Shown here: positions 25,884 to 34,156 of the stretch, in pieces
Layout of the letters: every line of letters begins with the position of its first letter
Numbering within the stretch: position 1 is the stretch's first letter
Source: Candidatus Ornithospirochaeta stercoripullorum
GTDB lineage: Bacteria; Spirochaetota; Spirochaetia; Sphaerochaetales; Sphaerochaetaceae
Assembly (NCBI GenBank): GCA_017694595.1
Contig: JADIMT010000099.1
Span: 1-45,552, forward strand
Length of the DNA stretch: 45,552 nt
Reading direction: 5' to 3'
Notes under the pieces: generated by a model
What the model was told of the DNA's origin: nothing
Seen by the model: the letters and a program-made list of their open reading frames with translations, nothing else
Database searches by the model: none
Made by a program: the position numbers and the translations under genes

Positions 25884-27536
25884 ATGAAGCGATTGGAATT
25901 GACTATTGACGGACAGAAGACAACAGCCCTAGCTGGAACGAAGATCCTGGACATTCTGGATATCGAGGATTTTTCTTACAGTTCCAATCCAATTGTGGCT
26001 GCAAAGGCAAATGGCATGCTCGTCTCACTGCAGGAAAGCATCGAAGGCAATACCACGATAGAGACAGTCCGTCTCATCTCACCGCTTGGCAAGAGAGTAT
26101 ACAGAAAGACACTCTGCTTCCTCTTGTGCTATGCCTCTGCGCTTATCGCGCCAGAACGCACTCTGATCATCGGGCACAGTTTGGGCGATGGCTACTATTT
26201 CAGATATCGAAATGGAGAAAAACCAGATACAAAGAGGCTTGAGGAAGTGATGAACAAAGCAATCTCCGACTCCCTCCCCATAGAGATTGCAGAGCTTACT
26301 CATGGCGAAGCTCTTGAATACGCTATCAGCCACGGACTGAATGAGACAGCAGAACTCCTGAAGACAATAAATGCATCTTCATACCGCTTCGCGAAGCTGG
26401 GTTCATGCTATGAGATGTACTATGAACCGATGTTGCCAACAGTAAAACCGCTGGGGCTCTGGGAGCTTAAAGAATACCAGGATGGACTACTTCTCAGATA
26501 TCCGCAAAGCAGAAGCCCATACACGCTTATGCCTTTCAGCGACAATCCATTGCTCTTCTCAGTCTTCAAGGAAAACAAAGCATATGCAAGAATTCTGGGA
26601 ATATCTTCAGTCGGTGAGCTGAACAGCAAGGCCAGAAGCGGAGAGATCAGCAAGACAATACTGCTCTCTGAAGCGTTGCATCGACGCCGCATCTCAGATA
26701 TCTCAAGAGCTATCAAAGCAAAAGGCACAGTAAAAGCTGTATTCATCGCTGGGCCATCCTCTTCCGGAAAAACAACATTCTCTCTCCGGCTTTCAGATGA
26801 GCTCAGAGTCGATGGATTCGATCCTGTGAAAATCTCTCTAGATGATTACTATCTTCCTTCCTCCGAAGTTCCAGTCGATGAAGATGGAGAGAAAGACTAT
26901 GAAGTGCTAGAAGCCCTGAACCTGCCTCTTCTGAGGAAACAGCTCACAGCTCTCATTGCTGGAGAAAGCGTTCACCTGGCTGAATTCTCATTCAAGGACA
27001 GAACGACAATCTTCCGAAAAGAAAGCGTAAAGCTTGCAGAGAATTCAATACTGGTTATTGAAGGCATACATGGACTCAACCCTCAGCTAATACCGGAGAT
27101 GAAAGCAGAGAACGCATTCCGCATCTACATCTCTGCACTGACTGTAGTGAATCTGGATACAAGATCGAGAATCAGTACAACTGACAACAGAATCCTAAGG
27201 AGGATGGTAAGAGACTACAGGACAAGAGGCTTCGATGCCCTTGATACGCTTTCACGCTGGCCATCTGTGGAGCGTGGGGAGAAGAATCACATCTTCCCCT
27301 TCCAGAACAATGCAGATGTTATGATTAACAGCTCTCTTGAGTATGAGCTTGGAGTGCTTAAGACTTATGCAGTCCCGCTTCTGCGCTCAGTTGGCAAAGA
27401 ACATGGTGATTCATATGCAACTGCCAGAAGGCTGCTTGATGAACTAGAGTTCTTCAATCCAATACCTCCAGAGTTCGTCCCCGGAGACTCGCTTCTAAGA
27501 GAGTTCATCGGAGGCTCTGTCTATGGAGCTATCTGA
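25884..27536 (+). CDS. TGS-domain nucleoside (uridine-type) kinase
   Basis: A 550-residue two-part protein. The N-terminal 60 residues resemble a TGS domain and the following region to about 240 resembles the threonyl-tRNA synthetase N2 domain, including the HSLGDGYYF-type segment (98-106). From about 280 a uridine kinase/phosphoribulokinase P-loop domain begins: IAGPSSSGKTT (288-298), SLDDYY, and VIEGIHGLNPQL as the Walker B-like strand. This architecture is known in Firmicutes, Thermotoga and spirochaetes, where it is usually called nucleoside kinase or phosphoribulokinase-family protein. The TGS part may sense a ligand. The start at 25884 has an extended -10 six bases upstream. Its 3' end overlaps the convergent HTH gene by eight bases. 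Confidence 0.9.
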   Translation: MKRLELTIDGQKTTALAGTKILDILDIEDFSYSSNPIVAAKANGMLVSLQESIEGNTTIETVRLISPLGKRVYRKTLCFLLCYASALIAPERTLIIGHSLGDGYYFRYRNGEKPDTKRLEEVMNKAISDSLPIEIAELTHGEALEYAISHGLNETAELLKTINASSYRFAKLGSCYEMYYEPMLPTVKPLGLWELKEYQDGLLLRYPQSRSPYTLMPFSDNPLLFSVFKENKAYARILGISSVGELNSKARSGEISKTILLSEALHRRRISDISRAIKAKGTVKAVFIAGPSSSGKTTFSLRLSDELRVDGFDPVKISLDDYYLPSSEVPVDEDGEKDYEVLEALNLPLLRKQLTALIAGESVHLAEFSFKDRTTIFRKESVKLAENSILVIEGIHGLNPQLIPEMKAENAFRIYISALTVVNLDTRSRISTTDNRILRRMVRDYRTRGFDALDTLSRWPSVERGEKNHIFPFQNNADVMINSSLEYELGVLKTYAVPLLRSVGKEHGDSYATARRLLDELEFFNPIPPEFVPGDSLLREFIGGSVYGAI

Positions 27537-27843
27537 TTACATAAACAGTGTGTGATTCAGTCAGCACGTCAGGATAGCGCTGGATCATATTCATCAGACG
27601 CAGCGCAGGACCAGAAGGCGTACTATGGCCGCTCTCCCAAGATTCTACAGTCTTGGGAGAAACACCGAGCAGATCAGCAAAAAGCCCGACAGAGAGATGC
27701 AAGCGCAATCTCAGCGTCCTGATTTCATCATTCGTGTATGAACGAAGAGGCTCTATCTTTATATATTTGCTTCGTTTAGTGAGAACACCACTCTTCCTTG
27801 GGTAGAGGGCATCCCTCACTTCTTCCATATATACACTGATCAT
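27529..27843 (-). CDS. Small XRE/HigA-like helix-turn-helix regulator
   Basis: A 104-residue DNA-binding protein. The helix-turn-helix is LSVGLFADLLGVSPKTVESWESGHSTPSGPALRL, very like HigA/NadS-type antitoxins and their stand-alone relatives. I choose ATG 27843, which overlaps the nifU stop as ATGA; ATG 27864 would read inside nifU and ATG 27828 is also possible. No HigB-like toxin gene lies next to it. Coupling to nifU suggests it is an orphan regulator made with the Fe-S assembly proteins, perhaps controlling them, but it has no cysteine that could sense a cluster. Confidence 0.82.
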   Translation of the reverse strand: MISVYMEEVRDALYPRKSGVLTKRSKYIKIEPLRSYTNDEIRTLRLRLHLSVGLFADLLGVSPKTVESWESGHSTPSGPALRLMNMIQRYPDVLTESHTVYVIR

Positions 27844-28448
27844 TTGCCGTAGATATGCAAGCATTCATTGAGGCATTCGAGGATCCTCTCGCGGCATTTG
27901 CCACAAGCGCTGGATGCACCAGTCTCCCTCTGCAATTCCTCCATGTTGCTGACCTTGTTTCCCTTAACAAGCTCCTCGATCATCTGATCAGTGACACCCT
28001 TGCACTCGCAGATAATCTTTGCAGTTGTCTTTTTATAAGGGTTGTTGAGACCATTCTTTTCAAGATAATCATCAATCGCAGCGCGTAGTGCTTTATCGCC
28101 GAGAACCGAGCAGTGGAACTTATGCTCAGGCAGTCCTCCGAGGGCATCTGTAATCGCAGCAGGCGTCAGATGATAAGCCTCTTCCAGCGTCATGCCTTTC
28201 GCCATCTCACTCATCATCGATGTGGATGCAATAGCTGAAGCACAACCATATGTAAGCCATCTGAGATCCGAGATCTTTCCATCAGCTACTTTTATGCCGA
28301 CTCTCATCTGATCGCCACATGCAAGAGAACCGACTTCCCCGACTCCATCTGGCACGAATTCCTCATCCTCCTTCCAGAGGTTGCGAGGATTAATGAAATG
28401 ATCCTTGACAGTATCTGTATAGACCCATTGAGCCATGAAACTTTGCAT
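27840..28448 (-). CDS. nifU: NifU-type Fe-S cluster scaffold
   Basis: Scaffold on which iron and sulfide are assembled. Residues about 6-130 are the IscU-like domain with its three cysteines in LACGDQM, YGCASAIAST and HCSVLGDKALRAAI. Residues about 142-190 are a BFD-like [2Fe-2S] domain with ICECK and ASSACGKCRERI. The C-terminal Nfu domain of full NifU is absent, as in many anaerobes. ATG 28448 shares a base with the nifS stop (TAATG) and follows AAGGAAGG, so the cysteine desulfurase and scaffold are co-translated. The HTH gene overlaps its end. Confidence 0.95.
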   Translation of the reverse strand: MQSFMAQWVYTDTVKDHFINPRNLWKEDEEFVPDGVGEVGSLACGDQMRVGIKVADGKISDLRWLTYGCASAIASTSMMSEMAKGMTLEEAYHLTPAAITDALGGLPEHKFHCSVLGDKALRAAIDDYLEKNGLNNPYKKTTAKIICECKGVTDQMIEELVKGNKVSNMEELQRETGASSACGKCRERILECLNECLHIYGK

Positions 28449-29620
28449 TAGACCTTCCTTGTGCTCATTGATCTCACACGAGAGATGATAGGAGGAAGCT
28501 TTTCGAGCACATAATCCACATCCTCCATAGTATTATAGCGGCCGAATGAGAATCTGATCGATCCATGGGCCAGCTCCACATCCAACCCTGCAGCTAGCAG
28601 AACATAGCTAGGTTCAAGTGAGCCAGTCGCACAAGCAGAACCTGTAGAGACTTCAATACCTTCCAGATCGAGGTACAGCAGTATCGACTCACCTTCAGCA
28701 GATGGGAATGAGATATTAAGAGTACCAGGCAAGCAGAGAGTCTCATCATTAGAGCCGTTTACTACAACATCCGGGATTCTCTCCTCTATGCCCTTTCTCA
28801 GCGCTTCCCTCATCTGCCAGAGCTTCTCATGCTCGCTCTCAAGACCAGATTCTGCCAGCTCTGCAGCTTTACCAAGTCCAAGAATAGCCTGATTATTATA
28901 CGTTCCAGCCCTCATACCATGCTCCTGATGTCCACCATGGACGAAGGGAGAAAGAGGAACGCTCTTTCTTGCATAGAGCACACCGACACCTTTAGGGCCA
29001 TAGAACTTATGAGCAGATAGCGAGAGGTAATCAGCACCAATATCCTTTACAGAGACAGGAATCTTGCCAATGGCCTGTGTCGCGTCAGTATGGAAGAATG
29101 AACCAGCTTCATGCGCTAGCTTTGCAGCTTCCTTCACAGGCTGTATAGTGCCGGATTCATTATTGCCAGTCATTATCGAAACAAGCGCCACATCATCGCC
29201 AAGCATTCTACCAAGTTCATCAAGTTTGACTCTGCCGATGCTATCAACTGGGCAATAATCGATAAGATACCCTTTTGCTTTCAGATACTTTGCGGTCTCA
29301 ATCGTTGCAGGATGCTCTACAGATGAAATGATGATGCGCTTACGGCTGTCACCTGAATCTATTCTGTCACGGAAGATATTGAGAACCATATTATTGCTCT
29401 CTGAAGCACCTGATGTGAAATAAATCTCTTCTGGTGAAGCATCTACAAGCGATGCAACCTTGCCTCTAGCCCATTCAATGCCTGAAGCAGCCTGGCGACC
29501 CAATGTATGCATGCTGGAAGCATTGCCGTACAGCTCATTATTCTCATCGATGAAAGCGATGACTTCATCAGCCATGCGCGTTGTACCATTGTTATCGAGA
29601 TAGACATATCTTCTGTCCAT
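28448..29620 (-). CDS. nifS: Cysteine desulfurase, NifS/IscS family
   Basis: A pyridoxal-phosphate enzyme that removes sulfur from cysteine for Fe-S clusters. YLDNNGTTRM opens the fold, SSVEHPA gives the cofactor histidine, HTDATQAIGKIP the aspartate, and SLSAHKFYGPKGVGVLY the Schiff-base lysine. The catalytic loop STGSACATGS holds the persulfide cysteine. I start at ATG 29620 (MDRRYVYL, 390 residues) with GGAGAG four bases before it; longer readings overlap the upstream YkgJ-like gene. It is first of a nifS - nifU - HTH order and sits 53 bases behind the YkgJ-like gene. Confidence 0.95.
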   Translation of the reverse strand: MDRRYVYLDNNGTTRMADEVIAFIDENNELYGNASSMHTLGRQAASGIEWARGKVASLVDASPEEIYFTSGASESNNMVLNIFRDRIDSGDSRKRIIISSVEHPATIETAKYLKAKGYLIDYCPVDSIGRVKLDELGRMLGDDVALVSIMTGNNESGTIQPVKEAAKLAHEAGSFFHTDATQAIGKIPVSVKDIGADYLSLSAHKFYGPKGVGVLYARKSVPLSPFVHGGHQEHGMRAGTYNNQAILGLGKAAELAESGLESEHEKLWQMREALRKGIEERIPDVVVNGSNDETLCLPGTLNISFPSAEGESILLYLDLEGIEVSTGSACATGSLEPSYVLLAAGLDVELAHGSIRFSFGRYNTMEDVDYVLEKLPPIISRVRSMSTRKV

Positions 29621-29673
29621 AATTCTCTCCATTGAATAAAAGTACCTTTCAGAATGTAGAGCGTCAAGCAGTG

Positions 29674-29970
29674 TCAGGAAGAAGAGAGAAGTACAGTCTC
29701 GCGCTTCCGCACCATCCTTATATGGTGAGATTTCGCCCATTGGACATATGCACAGGACTGCGGAAGGGATGCACTGAACATAGCTTTGAACAGAGTAACC
29801 TTCTCACACCGTGCACAGACACTGAAACGTGAGGAGTAAACAGAACATAGATGATTCTCGCTGTTATAATGATCACACGGAGCAGAGAGATCTATCTCCA
29901 AGCAATCCTGGTAGATTGTCTTCTCATGGCAGCACAGCCCGCAGCGCGAACAGATCTCCTCCCACTTCAC
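29674..29970 (-). CDS. YkgJ-type CxxCxxCC metal-binding protein
   Basis: A 98-residue cysteine-rich protein. CSRCGLCC at residues 8-15 is the CxxCxxCC signature of the YkgJ/UPF0153 family, thought to bind zinc or an Fe-S cluster; further cysteines follow in YQDCLEIDL, APCDHY, HLCSVY, SVCARCE and QSCAYVQW. Its function is unknown in the literature I recall. Its ATG overlaps the surE stop as ATGA, and it is followed by nifS, so a link to Fe-S supply is plausible. Confidence 0.85.
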   Translation of the reverse strand: MKWEEICSRCGLCCHEKTIYQDCLEIDLSAPCDHYNSENHLCSVYSSRFSVCARCEKVTLFKAMFSASLPQSCAYVQWAKSHHIRMVRKRETVLLSSS

Positions 29971-30707
29971 TTAACTAGCTCTCTCATACCTTCGACAGAT
30001 AGAGAAGGCAATGCCTCGATTATAGAGATTGATGCTTTCCCGGAGAGACATATCGCATGATCGGCCTTGAGAGATGACGAATGGGATGAACGATACTCAG
30101 GAGATGATGACTCCATCTCAAGAACCAGCTCTTTTCCTCTCCTCTCGCGTATTACGATTCGATCTTGATACAAAACATCTCCTATGGAAGCTGCTTTCCA
30201 CGTTCCGCTGAAAGCCAATGGAACATTGATATTCATGAAACTGCCTGGCTGGATCATCTGCGAGAAAAAGGAAAGATTGTCCGCAACAAACTCTGCAGAA
30301 GCTTTAAAGAGAGCTGTATCCCTTCCCTCCGCAGAGAGTGCAATTGCTTTAATCCCATCCAGAGTCGCCTGCCTAGCAGCAGCGCATGTACCGGAATAGA
30401 TGATATCCGTTGATTGATTATAACCATGGTTGATGCCTGAAATTACTACATCGAACTCAACAGGAAAGAGTGAACAGCGGTGGCTGTATAGAACGCAATC
30501 AGCCGGGGTACCAGCCATATGATAATGCCTAGGCGCATACTCAGTAGCTATAACTTCGCCCGAGATAGTGAAGCCATGGGATTTGCCGCTCTGCTCCCTA
30601 TCTGGAGCAGAAACATATACCATATGGCCTCTGGATGTGAGTACTTCGTCCAGCACTCTTAGCCCTTCTGCCTGATAACCATCATCATTAGATAAAAGGA
30701 TATTCAT
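29967..30707 (-). CDS. surE: 5'/3'-nucleotidase SurE
   Basis: A metal-dependent phosphatase that removes phosphate from nucleoside monophosphates. The N-terminus MNILLSNDDGYQAEGLRVL carries the metal ligands N7, D8 and D9. SAPDREQSGKSHGFT and VVISGINHGYNQSTDIIYSGT are further family signatures with the catalytic serine and asparagine. Length (246) is normal. AAGGA precedes ATG 30707. It overlaps the end of the upstream galactokinase-like gene by 20 bases and the start of the YkgJ-like gene by four. Confidence 0.95.
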   Translation of the reverse strand: MNILLSNDDGYQAEGLRVLDEVLTSRGHMVYVSAPDREQSGKSHGFTISGEVIATEYAPRHYHMAGTPADCVLYSHRCSLFPVEFDVVISGINHGYNQSTDIIYSGTCAAARQATLDGIKAIALSAEGRDTALFKASAEFVADNLSFFSQMIQPGSFMNINVPLAFSGTWKAASIGDVLYQDRIVIRERRGKELVLEMESSSPEYRSSHSSSLKADHAICLSGKASISIIEALPSLSVEGMRELVK

Positions 30708-31863
30708 CAGCTGTCCTTATTCTTATAGCCCCGGATGGGATATACTCCCTCATCTCAGGTTTAAAGCCGAATATACGCTCATACTCTGCAAGCTTATCTC
30801 TGAAGATGGATTCAGAGTCTTTATCCATCAAAGCTACAAGCGTACCTGTAATACCTACGGAAATCTCAGTAACACCCCAGACTGTATCCATCTCGCTGCC
30901 GCGTTTGACAAGCCAGTCTACCTCTGGAGATGTGAGACCCGTCAGTTGTGAGATATTATGCTGCTCTGTAGACATCACTTTGCCAAGCTGCTTTGAGTCT
31001 CCTGCAAGCAAAGCTTCATAGCCTTTCTCAGAGGCATTGCTATCTTCAGTGACAAATGTAATGACGCGCTTCCAGTCCTCGCTGAGCACTTTACTCTCGA
31101 TGATCTCCTTGCGAGGAACAGAACGGAGTTTCGTGCCCTTAGGCATCTCCGCTTTAAGGCACTCGAATGCCTTCTTCGCCTCTTCTCGGAAGATAGCAAC
31201 TTCTTGAGAAAGCTCATCAGCAGGAAGAGCGCAGTCAATGAACCAAGATCCTGTGCCGCTTGAGGATGTGAATGGATACGGGAACGATGAGTACTCATAG
31301 CTCTCCAAATCGAAGCGCAGCATCATACCCGGCTCCGAAGAGAAGATGGTAATCAAATCGCGAAGTCTCGACTTGTACACCTCGGAATAGCGATTTGAAT
31401 TGAACGCAATGCGCATCTGGCTATTAGCTTCCAAGCCTAATCCAAGTACTTCATTGAGCGCTAACAGCAATCCCGATGTGATAGCAGCTGTCACCGATGG
31501 CGCGTCTGCAATAGCGCTTTGGCCTTTAATTGTGAGGTTGAAACCTGGAACCGTGACATCCATCGATTGAAGCATCTGGCAGAGAGACTTGACTGGTGTA
31601 CACCACTTGTCCTCTTTCCTTGGCCTTATAGCGAGAAGCTGGAATTTCTTCCTTTCCTTGGCTGTAGAATTGAAAATATGCACCTGGCTATCTGAACGCA
31701 GAGATAGAGCAACTCTCAACCCTTGTGTATTAGTACTCATCAGAGCAAAGCCTGAACAGAATTCTGAGAAAGCTCCCAGCAATGTCGTAACCTGCGGCAC
31801 CTCTACAACAACGAGAGGTTCTGTCCCATATTCAGATTGATGTACGTTGACGATTCCCTTCAT
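30688..31863 (-). CDS. Galactokinase-like (GHMP fold) protein without catalytic motifs
   Basis: A 391-residue protein that follows the galactokinase layout. Where galactokinases have GRVNLIGEHTDYNGG, this has VPQVTTLLGAFSEFCSGF (22-39). Where they have the phosphate loop GLSSSAS, it has ADAPSVTAAITSGLLLALNE (119-138). Where they have GGGFGG, it has VTEISVGITGTLVAL. The surrounding helices, such as ALNEVLGLGL and the RIAFNSNRYSEVY region, still align. It is therefore probably a pseudokinase kept for binding or structure. The frame is intact. It overlaps surE by 20 bases. Fold assignment is by eye; a remote GHMP kinase of other specificity is possible. Confidence 0.6.
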   Translation of the reverse strand: MKGIVNVHQSEYGTEPLVVVEVPQVTTLLGAFSEFCSGFALMSTNTQGLRVALSLRSDSQVHIFNSTAKERKKFQLLAIRPRKEDKWCTPVKSLCQMLQSMDVTVPGFNLTIKGQSAIADAPSVTAAITSGLLLALNEVLGLGLEANSQMRIAFNSNRYSEVYKSRLRDLITIFSSEPGMMLRFDLESYEYSSFPYPFTSSSGTGSWFIDCALPADELSQEVAIFREEAKKAFECLKAEMPKGTKLRSVPRKEIIESKVLSEDWKRVITFVTEDSNASEKGYEALLAGDSKQLGKVMSTEQHNISQLTGLTSPEVDWLVKRGSEMDTVWGVTEISVGITGTLVALMDKDSESIFRDKLAEYERIFGFKPEMREYIPSGAIRIRTADEYPFI

Positions 31864-31919
31864 AGAAATATCCCGATTCTGGGGATAATATAGACAAGAG
31901 AAGCAGTTTTGTCAAAAAC

Positions 31920-31950
31920 GAAAAAAAACGGAGGCCGTTACAAGCCCCCG
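31920..31950 (-). terminator. Rho-independent terminator of rpmE
   Basis: Minus strand ACGGGGGC (31950-31943), eight-base loop, GCCTCCGT (31934-31927, one G-U pair), then seven or more T. It lies just after the rpmE stop. Confidence 0.85.
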
Positions 31951-31973
31951 TCATTTTGTAATATGGAAAATCC

Positions 31974-32180
31974 TCAGTTCGATTCTCTGTGGTATCTCTT
32001 GTTGAAGCGCTCAACACGTCCTGTTGTGTCAACAAGCTTCTGTGTACCTGTAAAGAATGGATGGCATGCGGAACAAATTTCCACATGGAGATTCTTTGCA
32101 GTAGATTTTGTCTTAATCACATTACCACAAGAGCAATGGATTTCCTGAAGTGTGTAATCAGGATGAATATTCTTCTTCAT
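31974..32180 (-). CDS. rpmE: 50S ribosomal protein L31, zinc-binding form
   Basis: A 68-residue protein of the large ribosomal subunit. CSCG (16-19) and CSAC (36-39) supply the four cysteines of the C+ form. The [22 protein letters not shown] stretch and FNKRY ending are typical. GGAGG lies before ATG 32180. It follows rho after 59 bases and is closed by a terminator at 31950-31920, so rho and rpmE can share a transcript, as in Treponema from memory. Confidence 0.96.
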   Translation of the reverse strand: MKKNIHPDYTLQEIHCSCGNVIKTKSTAKNLHVEICSACHPFFTGTQKLVDTTGRVERFNKRYHRESN

Positions 32181-32239
32181 TTCTTCCTCCGGTTTCTATG
32201 CAATATCTATCTGCTTTCACAGACAGCAAATATCTGTAG

Positions 32240-34039
32240 CTATCTTGACACAGACGGTGTATTCATCGAGTCAAGGAACTCCTTATTATTGTTCGTTTTC
32301 TTCATTTTGTCAATTAAGGCTACTGACATGTCAACATCGTCGAGATTACCGAAAGCTGAACGCAGAAGGAAAATTCTGGAAAGCACATCTGGAGGCAGCA
32401 GAAGGTCATCCCTTCTTGTTCCTGATTTCTTAATGTTGATAGCAGGGAACTTACGGTTATCAGCCATTTTGCGGTCAAGTACGATCTCGTTGTTGCCTGT
32501 ACCTTTGAACTCCTCAAAGATGACTTCATCCATTCTTGAGCCTGTTTCAATCAAAGCTGTGGAGATGATAGTCAGAGAACCACCTTGCTCAATATTGCGG
32601 GCAGCTCCGAAGAATCTCTTAGGCTTATGGAGCGCATTGGAGTCAACACCGCCAGAGAGAATCTTGCCTGAAGCTGGAACTGTCTGGTTGTAAGCTCTTG
32701 CAAGACGCGTAATCGAATCGAGGAGAATGACGACATCCTTTTTGTATTCGACAAGCCTCTTAGCTTTCTCAATCACCATCTCCGCGACCTGGACATGATG
32801 CAATGCCTGCTCATCGAATGTGGATGCAATGACTTCAGCTTTAACATTGCGCCTCATGTCTGTGACTTCCTCAGGCCTTTCATCAACAAGCAGAACAATC
32901 AAAGTAACCTCAGGATGATTTGTTGTGATAGCATTAGCAATCTTCTGCATCAGCACAGTCTTACCTGTTCTAGGAGGAGCGACTATCAGAGAACGCTGGC
33001 CTTTGCCGATTGGGCAGAAAAGATCTACTACACGATTTGAGAGATCCGCGGGTTTTTCATCCTCAATAACTTCCAGATGCAGCCTCTCATCAGGGAAAAG
33101 CGGTGTGAGAGTATCGAAAGGAGCTCTGATCTTAGCCATCTTTGGCTCTTCACCATTCACTTTCAGCACACGTACGACAGCTGCGCTTTTCTCATTCTCA
33201 CGAGGAGCGCGGATCTGGGCATAAACTGTATCTCCAGTCTTCATGCCGATTGCTTTGATCAAAGAAGCAGAGACATATACATCTTCGGTGCCTGCGAGAT
33301 AGTTATTGACTGCATATCTCAAATAACCGAAGCTGCCATCCTGAAGTATCTCAAGCGTTCCTTCAACGAGGAGCGCACCGCCATTTGCAGAGTGCAAGCG
33401 GAGCATTCTGGCAATCAGTTCAGATTTTCGGCAGTCGAGGATGACGTCTTCCGGAATTCCTTGTGCTTTTGCCCTGTCTCTAAGCTCATCGATGTGCAAA
33501 GCCGTAAGAACAGAGATGAAGAGCTGAGGAGCATCGGGATGCTCATCGAGATTTATCTCCGGCTGGAAATCCTCAGGCCTTCTCCTGTTATTCCCATTCT
33601 TCAGGCGCCTGTCGCGTCTGCCATTATGATATCTATCGTCATAACGCTTATCGAATGGCTCTTTTCTATCTTCATTCTCTTCTGAAGCTGAATCTGCATT
33701 GCTATCGCATTCTGCATCCGAGGGAGAAACAGTCTCTTCAGGAGAAGGATCCTCTCTTTCTGCTACGGCCTCCTCGATTGCAGGAGCTGCTGGAACTTCA
33801 ACTTGCACTTCAGCAATCTCTGCCGCCTCAGCAGGCTGAGCTTCAATTTCGCTCTCCTGGATGACTTCAGGGGCACGCACGCTGACACGGGCTTTCCTCT
33901 TGATTGTCACACGTGGTTTTACCGTCTCGCCTTCTGTTTTTGCTTTTCTAGGACGGCCAGGCCTTCTTTTCTGAGGCTTTACACCTTCCGATGCAGGAGC
34001 GGAAGCTACCTCTTCGGAATCTTCTAATAAATCTGACAT
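32240..34039 (-). CDS. rho: Transcription termination factor Rho with acidic N-terminal extension
   Basis: A hexameric RNA helicase that ends transcription. Residues 1-130 are a low-complexity, acidic extension (runs such as [14 protein letters not shown], then many E/A/P), absent from the 419-residue E. coli protein. A Rho N domain ([21 protein letters not shown]) and a cold-shock RNA-binding domain ([15 protein letters not shown]) follow. The ATPase core has the Walker [20 protein letters not shown], and the [11 protein letters not shown] Walker B region. I use ATG 34039 ([10 protein letters not shown], 599 residues) with TTGGAG ahead; the upstream ATG 34087 lacks a ribosome site. The gene has its own good promoter and a leader with a hairpin. 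Confidence 0.95.
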   Translation of the reverse strand: MSDLLEDSEEVASAPASEGVKPQKRRPGRPRKAKTEGETVKPRVTIKRKARVSVRAPEVIQESEIEAQPAEAAEIAEVQVEVPAAPAIEEAVAEREDPSPEETVSPSDAECDSNADSASEENEDRKEPFDKRYDDRYHNGRRDRRLKNGNNRRRPEDFQPEINLDEHPDAPQLFISVLTALHIDELRDRAKAQGIPEDVILDCRKSELIARMLRLHSANGGALLVEGTLEILQDGSFGYLRYAVNNYLAGTEDVYVSASLIKAIGMKTGDTVYAQIRAPRENEKSAAVVRVLKVNGEEPKMAKIRAPFDTLTPLFPDERLHLEVIEDEKPADLSNRVVDLFCPIGKGQRSLIVAPPRTGKTVLMQKIANAITTNHPEVTLIVLLVDERPEEVTDMRRNVKAEVIASTFDEQALHHVQVAEMVIEKAKRLVEYKKDVVILLDSITRLARAYNQTVPASGKILSGGVDSNALHKPKRFFGAARNIEQGGSLTIISTALIETGSRMDEVIFEEFKGTGNNEIVLDRKMADNRKFPAINIKKSGTRRDDLLLPPDVLSRIFLLRSAFGNLDDVDMSVALIDKMKKTNNNKEFLDSMNTPSVSR

Positions 34040-34076
34040 TATTACTCCAAAAGAAATTGTTGGTTTCTGAAAGAAT

Positions 34077-34093
34077 TTAGCCCTCATGGCTAA
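34077..34093 (-). promoter_or_regulatory. Leader hairpin before rho
   Basis: Minus-strand TTAGCC (34093-34088), five-base loop, GGCTAA (34082-34077). An alternative pairing of CCCTC with GAGGG uses the same bases. The two forms exclude each other, which would suit a regulated leader; Rho is known to control its own gene by attenuation in E. coli. Confidence 0.4.
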
Positions 34094-34114
34094 GAGGGAT
34101 TAATTACATTCACG

Positions 34115-34144
34115 ATAATATTGCCTTCAGCGGGAACAAGTCAA
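34115..34144 (-). promoter_or_regulatory. Promoter of rho
   Basis: Minus-strand TTGACT (34144-34139), 18 bases, TATTAT (34120-34115), both near consensus. Transcription should start near 34108, giving a leader of about 69 bases before ATG 34039. Confidence 0.7.
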
Positions 34145-34156
34145 CAGAAAAGACGC

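Noticed and set aside
27529-27843. HigBA toxin-antitoxin module
   Set aside because: Only the HTH partner is present; the flanking frames are nifU and the uridine kinase, and no RelE/HigB-like frame is adjacent.
34040-34087. Rho start at ATG 34087
   Set aside because: No ribosome site precedes it and it lies in the loop of the leader hairpin; TTGGAG supports ATG 34039.
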